Below are positions 52,801 to 57,836 of a stretch of 64,000 bases of DNA, one piece after another. The notes under the pieces were generated by a model. The model was not told the DNA's origin, ran no database searches, and saw only the letters and a program-made list of their open reading frames with translations. This stretch comes from Flavobacteriaceae bacterium. Its GTDB lineage: Bacteria; Bacteroidota; Bacteroidia; Flavobacteriales; Flavobacteriaceae. How positions within the stretch are numbered: the first letter of the stretch is position 1; each line of letters begins with the position of its first letter. The stretch is taken from contig PACX01000013.1 in NCBI GenBank assembly GCA_002702895.1, positions 44,555 through 108,554 of the forward strand. Reading direction: 5' to 3'. A program made the translations under genes and the position numbers.

Positions 52801-54181
52801 CCTTGTTAAGAGTTAATGTTCCATATTTAGGGGCAGTAGCAACTTTTACACTATCAATTGAAAAATTATTGGAATCCACATCATTAGCCTTAAGTCCTTG
52901 ATCTGCAGCAACTTGAAGTAGAGCACCTTCAGCAAGATTATAAGTATCTGGAACAGGTATTAAAGTAGCTAAATTAAAGGTTACTGTAGCTGCTGCACTT
53001 GTTGCTCCAGATGCATCTTTGGCTACATATGTAAATGAATCATTATTAAAAACAGCAGTGGTGATAGGAATATAGGTAAATGTACCATTTGCATTAAGTG
53101 TTACAGTACCAGATGATGGCCCTGAAGCTAGTTCTGTTGTCATATCATTTTCTTCAGGATCTACGTCATTTCTTAAAAGACCCATACCAGGGTTGGTAAT
53201 TGTGTATTCCGCAGCAGAGATATAATAAGTATCATTAGCAGCTGCAGGAGCATCATTTTGAGCGTTTATAGTTACAGAAATAATTGCAGAAGAACTTAAT
53301 GCCCCATCTGAAATATTATAAGTAAAAGTATCTGTAGTTGTCTCAGATCCATCATGAGTATAAGTATAATTTAAAGGATTATTAGTATCTAAAGTAACCG
53401 TACCGTTTGAAGGAATACTAGTTACAGAAGAAGTTAGTGCAGAGCTATCTGAATCTGTCGCACTAAAAATTCCTGAAGTGGAATTTCCCTCATCAACACT
53501 AATTGTGGCAGCATTTACTATTGGAGCATCATTAACAGCAGTAATGGTAATACTTACAGTACCTGACCCAGATAAAAGATTATTTCCTCCATTTTGAGTA
53601 TTGGCCTTCTCAGTAGCTGTGACTGTGAATGAATCAGATGTTGTATCAGAACCATTATGTGTATATGTAAAAACACCTGATGTAGCATCCTTGGTAACTG
53701 TTCCGTTAGTAGGATTACTATTTGTAATTGTAAGTTCAGTATTTTCAGCATCCTTACCAATTACTGTTATTTCAATTGAGGAACCCTCATCCACAACTTT
53801 TGAAATAGCATCAACAGTAGGTGCATCGTTAACATTAGTTACATTAATAGTTATTGTTGAAGTATTACTATCTCCATCTCCGTTAGTAGCTTTAAAAGTA
53901 AAAGAATCAGATGGTGCTTCAGAACCATTATGTACATACGTGTAATTACTTCCATTTCCATTAAAACTGGTTTTTTGAACTGGTTGAGAGACGATAGTAT
54001 AAGTGTCGGGACTCCCAGTAGTATAATTGGATAGATCAATATTCACAGTCGCTCCTTCATTAATTGTAATAGTTGCAGAGGAAGTTTCTGGTGCAACAAG
54101 AACATTAACATTAATTGGGTACGGATTTGAATAAATTAAAAGTGAAATAAGTAAAAAAAGTGAGGATAAAGTATTTTTCAT
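40877..54181 (-). CDS. Giant surface adhesin, N-terminal 4434 residues: cadherin-like array, four lectin/NHL-Calx-beta super-units, FG-GAP repeats
   Basis: A signal peptide (residues 1-19) is followed by about nine cadherin/Ig-like repeats (30-905) joined by VNDAP-type linkers. Four super-units follow (905-1660, 1660-2367, 2367-3100, 3100-3800). Each has a Calx-beta domain with an inserted C-type lectin domain (approx. 955-1095, 1700-1828, 2408-2543, 3150-3265), then a Calx-beta domain with an inserted NHL propeller (approx. 1250-1575, 1975-2305, 2708-3038, 3425-3745). FG-GAP/VCBS repeats (3805-4185), an Fn3 domain (4187-4300) and more FG-GAP repeats complete this part. Only the second lectin keeps the canonical calcium/sugar motifs EPN (1796-1798) and WND (1815-1817). 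The frame stops at TAA 40877-40879 and resumes downstream, where the dockerin and T9SS domain lie. It is probably a surface adhesin; its ligand is unknown. Confidence 0.9.
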   Translation of the reverse strand: MKNTLSSLFLLISLLIYSNPYPINVNVLVAPETSSATITINEGATVNIDLSNYTTGSPDTYTIVSQPVQKTSFNGNGSNYTYVHNGSEAPSDSFTFKATNGDGDSNTSTITINVTNVNDAPTVDAISKVVDEGSSIEITVIGKDAENTELTITNSNPTNGTVTKDATSGVFTYTHNGSDTTSDSFTVTATEKANTQNGGNNLLSGSGTVSITITAVNDAPIVNAATISVDEGNSTSGIFSATDSDSSALTSSVTSIPSNGTVTLDTNNPLNYTYTHDGSETTTDTFTYNISDGALSSSAIISVTINAQNDAPAAANDTYYISAAEYTITNPGMGLLRNDVDPEENDMTTELASGPSSGTVTLNANGTFTYIPITTAVFNNDSFTYVAKDASGATSAAATVTFNLATLIPVPDTYNLAEGALLQVAADQGLKANDVDSNNFSIDSVKVATAPKYGTLTLNKADGSFTYQHDSSENRRDTFEYKIKNSNGDESEKTFVTLFASNVNDAPTSTGTTVTLNEGAESTFDLSYTDTDNTLNQMVFTIASQPTNGNLIDNGSGNVRYVHNGGETTSDSFTYTVGDGELTSAAATASITVTAVNDLPVASAVSITVAEGGTKSPIALAATDVETANNNLTFKLETAPTNGTVTISNSGVWTYTHNGTETTSDSFTYSANDGTANGSPATVSVTVTSVNSSPVTTAASFTLNEAGNITYDLQTNTTDSDTGAGTIKYIVVAVPTNGALTDPNNSNAAISAGAQIAGSTVTYTHNGGETTSDSFTFKANDTNSDSNTSTATITVAAVNDAPTINASSTITVNEKDKVDITILGSDVDSTTLTYTVVSTPSSGTLTATDGSELSNGNSIPSGILTYTSTSSISSNATDSFQVKANDGTVDSATATINIAITAIDESKPQIVLDVSSDTVSEAVGNVTVTASLVSNSFYSAQRDMDAAAVSAYATNSLGYQYIGEYGGHKYYYKDENVTNSVAKADALAKGGYLVVFETSAEENWLLGELASNKANQQTEHFWIGLNYKLNGAAWKWINGATYNVASGYTNWDTSWPQDQQNQKGATQYYNGTANGNGWENRAETQYARYIIEFDSSVNASANTTVNLAYSGSAQNTNGDSTNDSGDDWTINANSITIANGQSSATATVTVINDTTAEGTEPITITGTEADASVAIVKGSKKTLTINIQDNEDAVATMTTSANKVSYTEGTDESVNIVATLDYAKSFASTIALTISGTATAGTDFTSTDEGYLSDLSFTGMNRVYGIVIDGSGNYYAGDASSRKIWKMTSGGTISSIGSGSYGDFSTSPSTGSGAKFKDLRDMDIDSNGKIYFIDQNAIRILNPSNNEISYVAGSNNWSETMVPSGSASAVIATDARFRYLKGIAVNAAGTIIYVTDENTVRKIYTSDSDNIYTNAYAEDFNNIKVVNVGAVNNDWGRSEDNVSASSANLEGPRAIDIDSNGDVLVGDYYGIKKFTFGSQSGSPKFLKVVEKGWSEKYGLVLDSANNIYFGARNNSYIYKYVASSGSLVKIIDSSSDEGTVDGALSTAKIARPMGMTLHPTTGNLVFVQYDDKKARTIDFSSKIRIPAGQTTGTYVLNIKDESFYEDNETIKIVAAGTNVSINTKNLITESGTDYLSFDSTTTKATNATDGTNGIILVSDDSAPTVQVVASETSIAENGGVSKVSFQIGGASESGTKMDLDDGLKGEFPYIGNYQDHKYYIAHEWLNWTEAKDRATALGGYLLTINSEAENNFIKNNLGDNYKWDSYWIGFNDIDEEGTFVWANGSDSTYVNWNGGEPNNAGDEDAVEYFGNNGRWNDLPKSNGRFFIIEFSGTISAKDVVIPYVVTRSTGFSETSGTDATFTGSGNITISAGQSKAELTVTGVNDSENENTETITYTITDNITDGTYDASNSVASVSIIDDEAPAVTWATSAANVNENGGSVTITATSDKAKTTSSKLNLTITDGGATRDVDYSVAELQKVSTLAGSSYGFKDGTGTSVKFDHPGKITADSSGNIYVADYDNNVIRKVTSDGVVSTYAGNGDWDHYGETGNKMEVGFSRPSALAFNNAGNELFIAEEGRNRIRKIDASSNVSLVSGNGDWGDAVGDKNTAQYNSPRSLVFDSAGNLYVAESHKIKKLVVDGGGNWTASNFVGSGEYGTEDGTGDNAKFRNPYSIVIDKSGDDDVMYVADENRIRKVTIPGGVVTTYANMNDNWGHGDGTLASAQLRNLRALTIDSSESSLTMYAADQNKIKKITAEGVETITGDDYGFTDGNFDSAEFKSPRGMVVTTNGIYIADTENHKIRKIDLKPSITIAAGATTGSITINGIDDQLYESNDEAFTVAVQSVSNVSSAVNSFSNIVTKVISNDSAPTIKLSASDDVVDENGGTVNLVVSLADAFSSAKSDMNASEKADFYYLGEYNGSKYYSSKDDDKGRLSYSDALSLASTLGGQLAVVTSAGENDFITNKIYEKDPEFNMDNREWLNHWIGHSYDSTNSVWKWTNDAQSDYTNWGWDYNPDYIDRFYTQIRYRGLWFNGQSNWHSQFVIEFSSAISDLNATAVIEFGGTGAKDGTDYTTSIGVPSEDRTVTITKGQPSATVVITGVNDSADEAIETITTTMKTPGQAVIAQDSSSNPLNNTATISISDDEAPAVTLSVASATIGEVASDGVTTNTTISANIDNPKLNAVDISLDFTSSGAGIAIFGNDFGSNDLNRVTTHAGDGNDGYLDGDADEAEFSDGMKNGVVDASGNVYLADEWNNVIRKITPSGEVSTYAGTGYYWGDGDQENTDGDKLNRTLTHPNDVKINGGYMYIVERNAHAISRIKMSTGVLSRYVGKRYDQGDDNGNETEARFNRPKSIAFDSNNVMYVVDADNSKIRKVVDNGTNRIVTDFAGSGNWGENDGDALEAELSNLRGGIVVDSNNNVYVTAHDRIRKISADGSTVSTVAGEWHDYADGYGTNAKFRDPSGLAIDENDNIYVGDANNHRIRKLSDLTNASGAKVETISGTGDYDYGDGTQDEATYREPRFVAYGGGALFVVDVDDNRIRKVQLKPKMTIPAGQNSVTYNLKSINDVVYETDETIRFTSNTITGGTLANSGAIDLTLKSDELIPKIELDAESLVLDEADGTLELEVYLTDATGATSFWEETELPSEASNDFEFMGEFEGHKYYFSRYSSKWADANQNALSVGGQLLVIDSQEENEFISSIMIHNGTWLGTKREQGEYGWSNVYGTFDYQNFDNWDNVQNGFGYALTYGNKWYVHDQNDYRHYIVEYGPVTSSELPSTVDLVFGTGSTATKGNSQDGTSDYKSSAESFSIAAGSQSAIVTLTGLQDTNEEPVETIQVSIANPGNVELGAKTSLEIKISDDEEPVVTFATSATSIAENNGSVVVTANLSNAKLNPTTVAIDLTKSNSNNSTATAMLDYTVSSIFGYNNLAGKTDNPGSANGKGEDSRFDVPLTVIPYLNGSFLVADYEAHTIREIKADGTVCAFIGSPYNRDGSSYNQLTDVSEVRAEWPIALTADLNTGNVFFSSNDNIHMYIADSKKVITLANSSNGGISRVGGLHFVNNILYFSDMYQHYIGKLTIDESGNVSTETIAGSKGNNGWITNDDQVNSIDDRSFTYPSRIFMDASSNKMYVTNYLSVYQEYWSHSSYIHVVDFNTNQIYNLPNIRNYVYGLRLNGGEEPNFRGIDKDSEGNLYISVSNYNIVVKVSFLDDGSPYVANVIQDTNLNSPTDVAVSGASLGVTNAKGSTIGKVGLGATIEIPAMQTTSNITLGAFKDPWFEEDEIIDINVAGIENGTAASTDISEVTIVEATRLTLVDDAPFEGVEDGKVSWGDYDQDGDMDLALMGQSSTGTITNVYINNNGTFENTNQNFTKFIGGDIEFVDVNQDGWLDVAVSGNAEGNVRKAELYINQEGNFFELMEDYQVEGLSQSDMEWGDLDNDGDPDLIMSGIDSENQFRTYYYTNLGDFNFLNEGLFNDSGVINGEIDIVDADQDGDNDLFTNGSRGDVTNLQSHRMRFVNTYYRDSYDEQGNLNDGDGFNVHAGYKNGNTIYADIDGDGELDYLAIGEDEGGNIERRSNLNALNDLPKLKNVDFDFADYNNDGQSDLIIAGEDPNTGAAITKLYTTFPAYFGSQYGIVESDLTIQGLRESSTDWIDYDKDGDLDLFLTGLDDNGIAKAILYKAENNNNLNTAPNKISNLTATHDGVGSVEFKWDKPTDNSSNEFRYDLKIGTGYFDPITGETDNEGPFRLDNIIYANSDDQTGSTLINIPSLSTLNSREVILNPGTYYASVQAIDGGNMGGVFSDTVSITLDYEWKLLNLGGIIDRRLIPSKSTQLQFMDMDGDGDKDLISTNVGMETSRYGYGVRVDKQAINIYAFENEVFVPVYGAHYGESNFEFGDFNNDGQTDLIVAIEESSGTRLRMFLNTRLIDDAREDDP
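42782..44881 (-). repeat. Super-unit 4: Calx-beta(lectin) plus Calx-beta(NHL)
   Basis: This encodes residues about 3100-3800. The lectin insert is the shortest and lacks EPN and WND. The NHL propeller has the most degenerate blades (FLVADYEAHTIREIKADGTV is a clear one). The host Calx-beta resumes with IEIPAMQTTSNITL. Confidence 0.75.
44882..47080 (-). repeat. Super-unit 3: Calx-beta(lectin) plus Calx-beta(NHL)
   Basis: This encodes residues about 2367-3100. The lectin insert has YNPDYID in place of EPN. The NHL insert has clear blades such as NVYLADEWNNVIRKITPSGE and NIYVGDANNHRIRKL. The host resumes with MTIPAGQNSVTYNL. Confidence 0.8.
47081..49201 (-). repeat. Super-unit 2: Calx-beta(lectin) plus Calx-beta(NHL)
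   Basis: This encodes residues about 1660-2367. It holds the only canonical C-type lectin site (EPN at 1796-1798, WND at 1815-1817). The NHL blades are regular (NIYVADYDNNVIRKVTSDGV, ELFIAEEGRNRIRKIDAS). The host resumes with ITIAAGATTGSITI. Confidence 0.82.
49202..51469 (-). repeat. Super-unit 1: Calx-beta(lectin) plus Calx-beta(NHL)
   Basis: This encodes residues about 905-1660. The lectin insert keeps the fold markers (HFWIGLNY, WKWINGATY, GNGWEN) but not the EPN motif. The NHL insert runs from VYGIVIDGSGNYYAGD to ARTIDFSSK, and the host resumes with IRIPAGQTTGTYVL. Confidence 0.8.
51470..54097 (-). repeat. Tandem cadherin/Ig-like repeat array
   Basis: About nine repeats of roughly 95-100 residues are encoded. 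They share the motif Y-T/V-H-N/D-G-x-E-T-T-S-D-S-F-T and linkers such as VNDAPTV, VNDAPIV, QNDAPAA and VNDLPVA. They resemble the tandem-95/VCBS-type repeats of large bacterial adhesins and should form an extended stalk. Confidence 0.85.
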
Positions 54182-54306
54182 AATTATTTATTTAGGCACG
54201 AAAATTATCATTACTTAACTATAAAAAAGTTAAATAAAGATTAAATTATTTCAGTACCGAGGGTTAAATTTCTATAATAAGCTATTTTTTTTTAAAATTA
54301 TTAGTT

Positions 54307-54327
54307 AAAAAAAAGGACCAAGTCCTT
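54307..54327 (-). terminator. Rho-independent terminator after gldN
   Basis: On the minus strand AAGGAC-TTG-GTCCTT forms a perfect six-pair hairpin followed directly by eight T. It separates gldKLMN from the downstream giant adhesin operon. Confidence 0.75.
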
Positions 54328-54374
54328 CTGTTATATTAGTAACAATATATTAAAAATTGAAAAAAATTCAAAAA

Positions 54375-54382
54375 CAAAAATA
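54375..54382 (-). promoter_or_regulatory. Weak candidate promoter of the giant adhesin operon, TATTTTTG on the minus strand
   Basis: This is the only full TAnnTTTG match I found in the gap reading toward the giant gene. It lies about 190 bp before the ATG and upstream of the gldN terminator, so transcription from it would have to pass that hairpin. No -33 element was found. Confidence 0.2.
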
Positions 54383-54544
54383 AGATTTTAAAAAATAGGG
54401 CTAAAAAAATAGTTCATTATAATAAAAAATAGAATAATAATAGTTCACTCAATAGAGTATATTAGTATTTTTTTATAATAATAAATGGAAAAAACTATGA
54501 ATTATAAGTTAAAATTATAATTTTAAGAAATTAAATATAAAAAA

Positions 54545-55396
54545 TTATCGATTCCAAAGATCTTGTTCAAAATCTAAAATCTCTTTTTTTATTCTTTCTG
54601 ATTCCAAAATAGACTCTAAACCTTTCTTTTTATAAGCTTGTATAGGTCTGTCACCATAAAGATTGTCTTCTTTGTAGATATAGGAACTAAACCTTCTGGA
54701 AAGTAATAGCTGATCAAATGATATTCGATTGGCATTACTGGTGTCATTAAAAACTAGTTCTTGATGTAGAATTTCCCTGATACTGGGATACCATATCCAG
54801 AAAAGATTAGTTTTCTTTTCTTCATCTCCATCTAAATTTTTTAAATCTTCACCAATAGGCATTAATCCAAGTAATCTATACATCAACTCACCTCTTCTTT
54901 TGTCAAAATACCACATTCCTTTAATTCTGTAACCTGTAATATCATCAGAGCCTACCTCCTTAGGAATTAATTCACCATCCCCAAAATCAACTTTAGTAGC
55001 TACAATATCCTTTACTTCATCAGGCGAAAGAGGGTATCTAAAATTATCATTAACATCAGAATATATTTTTGTAATATTCCCATTTAAAATATTCTCTTTT
55101 AAGACTCTCCAAAGTGATTTTCTAGTATTTTCGTACAATTCGTCATCAATAGGAAATAAAAGAGGAAAATTTAGTCTTTCATTTAAATCAATTTTTTCAT
55201 AAACAATCTTTGACCATAAAATATCTCTATCATCAATAAACTCATATTCTAGATAGGAATCTAAATCAGATTGCAATTGATCAATATTCTTAACACCAAT
55301 CTGTTCAGGGGTTGTCGAATTTAATATATTAGACTGACCAGATAAGCAAAAACTAATCAGTAAAAAAACTGCATTAAATAGATAAGATAGTTTCAT
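54545..55396 (-). CDS. gldN: Gliding motility / T9SS protein GldN
   Basis: This 283-residue periplasmic protein partners with the lipoprotein GldK in the ring-shaped part of the type IX secretion system. A signal peptide (residues 1-20, ending SFCLSGQ) precedes the conserved GldN domain. It includes DDRDILWSKIVYEKIDLNERLNFPLLFP and the GMWYFDKRRGELMYRLLGLMPIGED region. Length and motifs fit the family. The ATG overlaps the gldM stop by one base (TAATG), so translation is coupled. It is the last gene of gldKLMN and is followed by a clear terminator. Confidence 0.95.
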   Translation of the reverse strand: MKLSYLFNAVFLLISFCLSGQSNILNSTTPEQIGVKNIDQLQSDLDSYLEYEFIDDRDILWSKIVYEKIDLNERLNFPLLFPIDDELYENTRKSLWRVLKENILNGNITKIYSDVNDNFRYPLSPDEVKDIVATKVDFGDGELIPKEVGSDDITGYRIKGMWYFDKRRGELMYRLLGLMPIGEDLKNLDGDEEKKTNLFWIWYPSIREILHQELVFNDTSNANRISFDQLLLSRRFSSYIYKEDNLYGDRPIQAYKKKGLESILESERIKKEILDFEQDLWNR

Positions 55397-57126
55397 TAGT
55401 TTATAATAAGGAAAAATGATTCAACTTCGTAATTTGGTGTTACTGTATCTCCATCTTTTGAGCTAGCTTTTATATTAGATATTACCACTGCAGTGCCTTT
55501 TCCAGCACTTTTAATATCAAGTGCAGCTTTGGCATTTCTACTTGCTTTATTTCCATTTACAGTTTTTGCTGGAGAATTTCCAACCTTTATGTCAAAACCT
55601 GTAACAATTATAGAATAGTCATAGAAAAAATCTTTGGGCTTAGTACCAGTAATAATTCCGTTTGTAAGCAAAGTTTTAGAAATAGAACCTCCAGTTTCAA
55701 TAACTTTACCCATACCAGAAACAGACCCCTTACCAGGAGGTGGAGGTAAAATTCTAAATGTTCCTCCATCAAAATTCTTTCTCTTTCCATTTAATATTCC
55801 TGAAACACTAACCCTCATTTCTTTAGCTTTAGCATTTGTAGGCTGAGCAGCCCATCCATTTTTTGTTTTAGTAAATTTTGCATTCGAACTTGTAGGGACT
55901 ATAGTATTAGCAGCCACTCCAGGGATAGAAATAGAAGTTGGATTTCTCAAACCTCTATAAAAGACTTTCATATTATCCGCAGAAACCACCGCAGAATTTG
56001 GCTCTCTAATTATTACTAACTTATGTGAAACAGATATAGACTGAATTTCTCCAGTATTTGGATTCTTTTTTGACAATGTCCCTGTTAAATCATAAGTCCC
56101 AGGAGAGCCTATTCTTTTTTGCAAAACAACTTTTCCTTTTTCTATGATGTATTCATTCTCTCTTAATTTTGTTCCATTTAAAAACAAATCTGCCGTATCA
56201 GGAGAAAATGCCGCATCTTTTTTACCCAATACAAGAGCTGCATCTACCATATCAGTAGTATAATAAACCGGTTTAGATGCTTCAAGTAAAGTTTGAAAAG
56301 TATCTAAACTTGTTCCTTTACCTGAAATTGAAGCTAGAATTTGATTCAAGGCCTTATTTTCTATATACCTAATATCAGATTGCATTTTAGTTAATTTTGC
56401 AAGAGAAGCAATGACAGGGAATTGATAGAAATTATAGATCAAAAAGTCTTGAGAAGTTCCTTCACTATTGATAACTTGCTCAGAATAAGAAAATCTATTT
56501 TGTAAATCACTTTTTGTAGAATCAAAATCATAGTTAATTATTACTCCATCCTCATCCTTAGTACCATCAAGTTGAGTCTTTGCTATTTTAGCTTCCTCTT
56601 CCATGAATACTAAATTATCCAATACTTGATTCATTTTGTTAGGAAAATTTTTGTAATTATTAAGAAACTCTTGTCCTATAGGGTTTAATGCACCTTCACT
56701 ATCTTTAAATAAGATGTCATCCAAAACCAATGATTTATCCATTTCTTGATATGCAGTTACTGTAAATACAGAATCTGTTCCCTTGACAGTAACCTCTTTT
56801 AAATATTTATTTGTTTCACCTTCTTCACCAACTATTAATGAGTCTTTTATACTTTGTATAAAATCAAAAAATTCATCTGATGCCTTTTTGATATCGATGA
56901 CATTAGTTGCTGCTATCTTATAATCTGGAGAATCTGAATTAGATTCTATATTATTATAGATTGCTGTAGAAGAAGCTTCCAATTCAGTAATGGAAGACTC
57001 TAAGTCGTTATTTAAAACTCCTAAAGTAGCAAGAACCTCTTTACCAATATTTAAGGCAAGCATGGCGATAAACACGAGATACATCATGTTTATCATTTTC
57101 TGTCTTGTATCTAGTTTTCCAGCCAT
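55396..57126 (-). CDS. gldM: Gliding motility / T9SS motor protein GldM
   Basis: GldM spans the inner membrane once and extends a long periplasmic shaft toward the GldKN ring. With GldL it forms the proton-driven motor of T9SS and gliding. The conserved N-terminus MAGKLDTRQKMINMMYLVFIAMLALN gives the transmembrane helix at about residues 13-33. The helical D1 domain follows, then Ig-like domains D2-D4 (for example KVVLQKRIGSPGTYDLTGTLS and AAKALDIK-like strands to VESFFLIIN). At 576 residues it is slightly longer than the F. johnsoniae protein. It overlaps gldN by one base and begins 9 bp after gldL. Confidence 0.95.
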   Translation of the reverse strand: MAGKLDTRQKMINMMYLVFIAMLALNIGKEVLATLGVLNNDLESSITELEASSTAIYNNIESNSDSPDYKIAATNVIDIKKASDEFFDFIQSIKDSLIVGEEGETNKYLKEVTVKGTDSVFTVTAYQEMDKSLVLDDILFKDSEGALNPIGQEFLNNYKNFPNKMNQVLDNLVFMEEEAKIAKTQLDGTKDEDGVIINYDFDSTKSDLQNRFSYSEQVINSEGTSQDFLIYNFYQFPVIASLAKLTKMQSDIRYIENKALNQILASISGKGTSLDTFQTLLEASKPVYYTTDMVDAALVLGKKDAAFSPDTADLFLNGTKLRENEYIIEKGKVVLQKRIGSPGTYDLTGTLSKKNPNTGEIQSISVSHKLVIIREPNSAVVSADNMKVFYRGLRNPTSISIPGVAANTIVPTSSNAKFTKTKNGWAAQPTNAKAKEMRVSVSGILNGKRKNFDGGTFRILPPPPGKGSVSGMGKVIETGGSISKTLLTNGIITGTKPKDFFYDYSIIVTGFDIKVGNSPAKTVNGNKASRNAKAALDIKSAGKGTAVVISNIKASSKDGDTVTPNYEVESFFLIIN

Positions 57127-57135
57127 AATTATTTA

Positions 57136-57738
57136 TTAATTGTTCATAGCACTTATCATTCCTTTATATTTAGCATTAAGTGAAGCAACTTTATTTTTCA
57201 TTTTAGCCAGTTCTTCATTTAAGCCCTCAGGAACATGCATTTCACTTGTAGAAGAATTCACTTCAACAAGATGACTGCTTAGAGACTCATAAAGTTTATT
57301 GATTTCATCTAATTTAACTGCTCCTGCATGAATATTAGCATTATAATCACTCATATGTGCATTCATATCAGATGGAACATGAAGAGCACCAATTGATTTA
57401 CTAGCAGCACCTAAATCTTCATTGAGTTTATTTATTTTACTAATGGATGTAGAAACAGCTTTAGCAAGTTCATGAGTTTCAACCTCCAAAGTTTCAATAT
57501 CATCTCCACTTTCAAACCCATCTGGATCAATTGTCATATAACCTTTTAAACCTGAAATAGCAAAAATAATAGCTTCCGTTACAAGGCCTATTGTTAACCA
57601 TGCATTACCAGAAAGGATAAAGGATCCATGTGTTATTTTTAAAAGGGCACCAATAATTACAATTGATGCACCAAGACCAAAAAAGAGCTCTAGTACATTG
57701 TCAGGAATAAAAAATCTTTTGTGTTTAATTGTCTTCAT
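57136..57738 (-). CDS. gldL: Gliding motility / T9SS motor protein GldL
   Basis: This 200-residue inner-membrane protein is the proton-channel partner of GldM. Two transmembrane helices at about residues 17-36 and 46-64 are followed by a cytoplasmic helical tail. Glu55 in GLVTEAIIF probably corresponds to the conserved intramembrane glutamate needed for proton flow, judging from its place in helix 2. The C-terminal ~110 residues carry heptad-like repeats. It sits between gldK (98 bp upstream) and gldM (9 bp downstream). Confidence 0.95.
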   Translation of the reverse strand: MKTIKHKRFFIPDNVLELFFGLGASIVIIGALLKITHGSFILSGNAWLTIGLVTEAIIFAISGLKGYMTIDPDGFESGDDIETLEVETHELAKAVSTSISKINKLNEDLGAASKSIGALHVPSDMNAHMSDYNANIHAGAVKLDEINKLYESLSSHLVEVNSSTSEMHVPEGLNEELAKMKNKVASLNAKYKGMISAMNN

Positions 57739-57836
57739 AATTGTTAATTTTTAAAATTTATTTTTTCAGTTAATTGTTTTTATTAAATATTCTTTAGTTT
57801 CAAGTTAACAAATCTTTTTTAAAAGATCTATAATTA

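Larger units (their letters stand above)
54182..54544. other. 363 bp intergenic region between gldN and the giant gene
   Basis: This is an AT-rich stretch with no plausible gene. It contains the gldKLMN terminator (54307-54327), a candidate promoter box for the giant operon (54375-54382), and an 18-bp AT-only perfect palindrome at 54509-54526 of unknown meaning. Confidence 0.6.

Noticed and set aside
41526-54039. Many short open frames on both strands inside the giant adhesin gene
   Set aside because: They follow from the biased, repetitive Ser/Thr/Gly/Asp codon use of the giant ORF. None has a signal, motif or promoter of its own.
42782-54097. Periodic repeats that might suggest a CRISPR or satellite array
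   Set aside because: The repeats are protein-level, of 95 to 750 residues, with diverged DNA and an open reading frame throughout.
54509-54526. Perfect 18-bp palindrome in the gldN downstream gap
   Set aside because: It contains only A and T in a very AT-rich region and may well be chance. No second copy or known operator supports a function.
57805-57830. Inverted repeat AGATCTTTT / AAAAGAT between gldK and gldL
   Set aside because: The loop is too tight and no T-run follows in the direction of transcription, so it is not a convincing terminator or attenuator.
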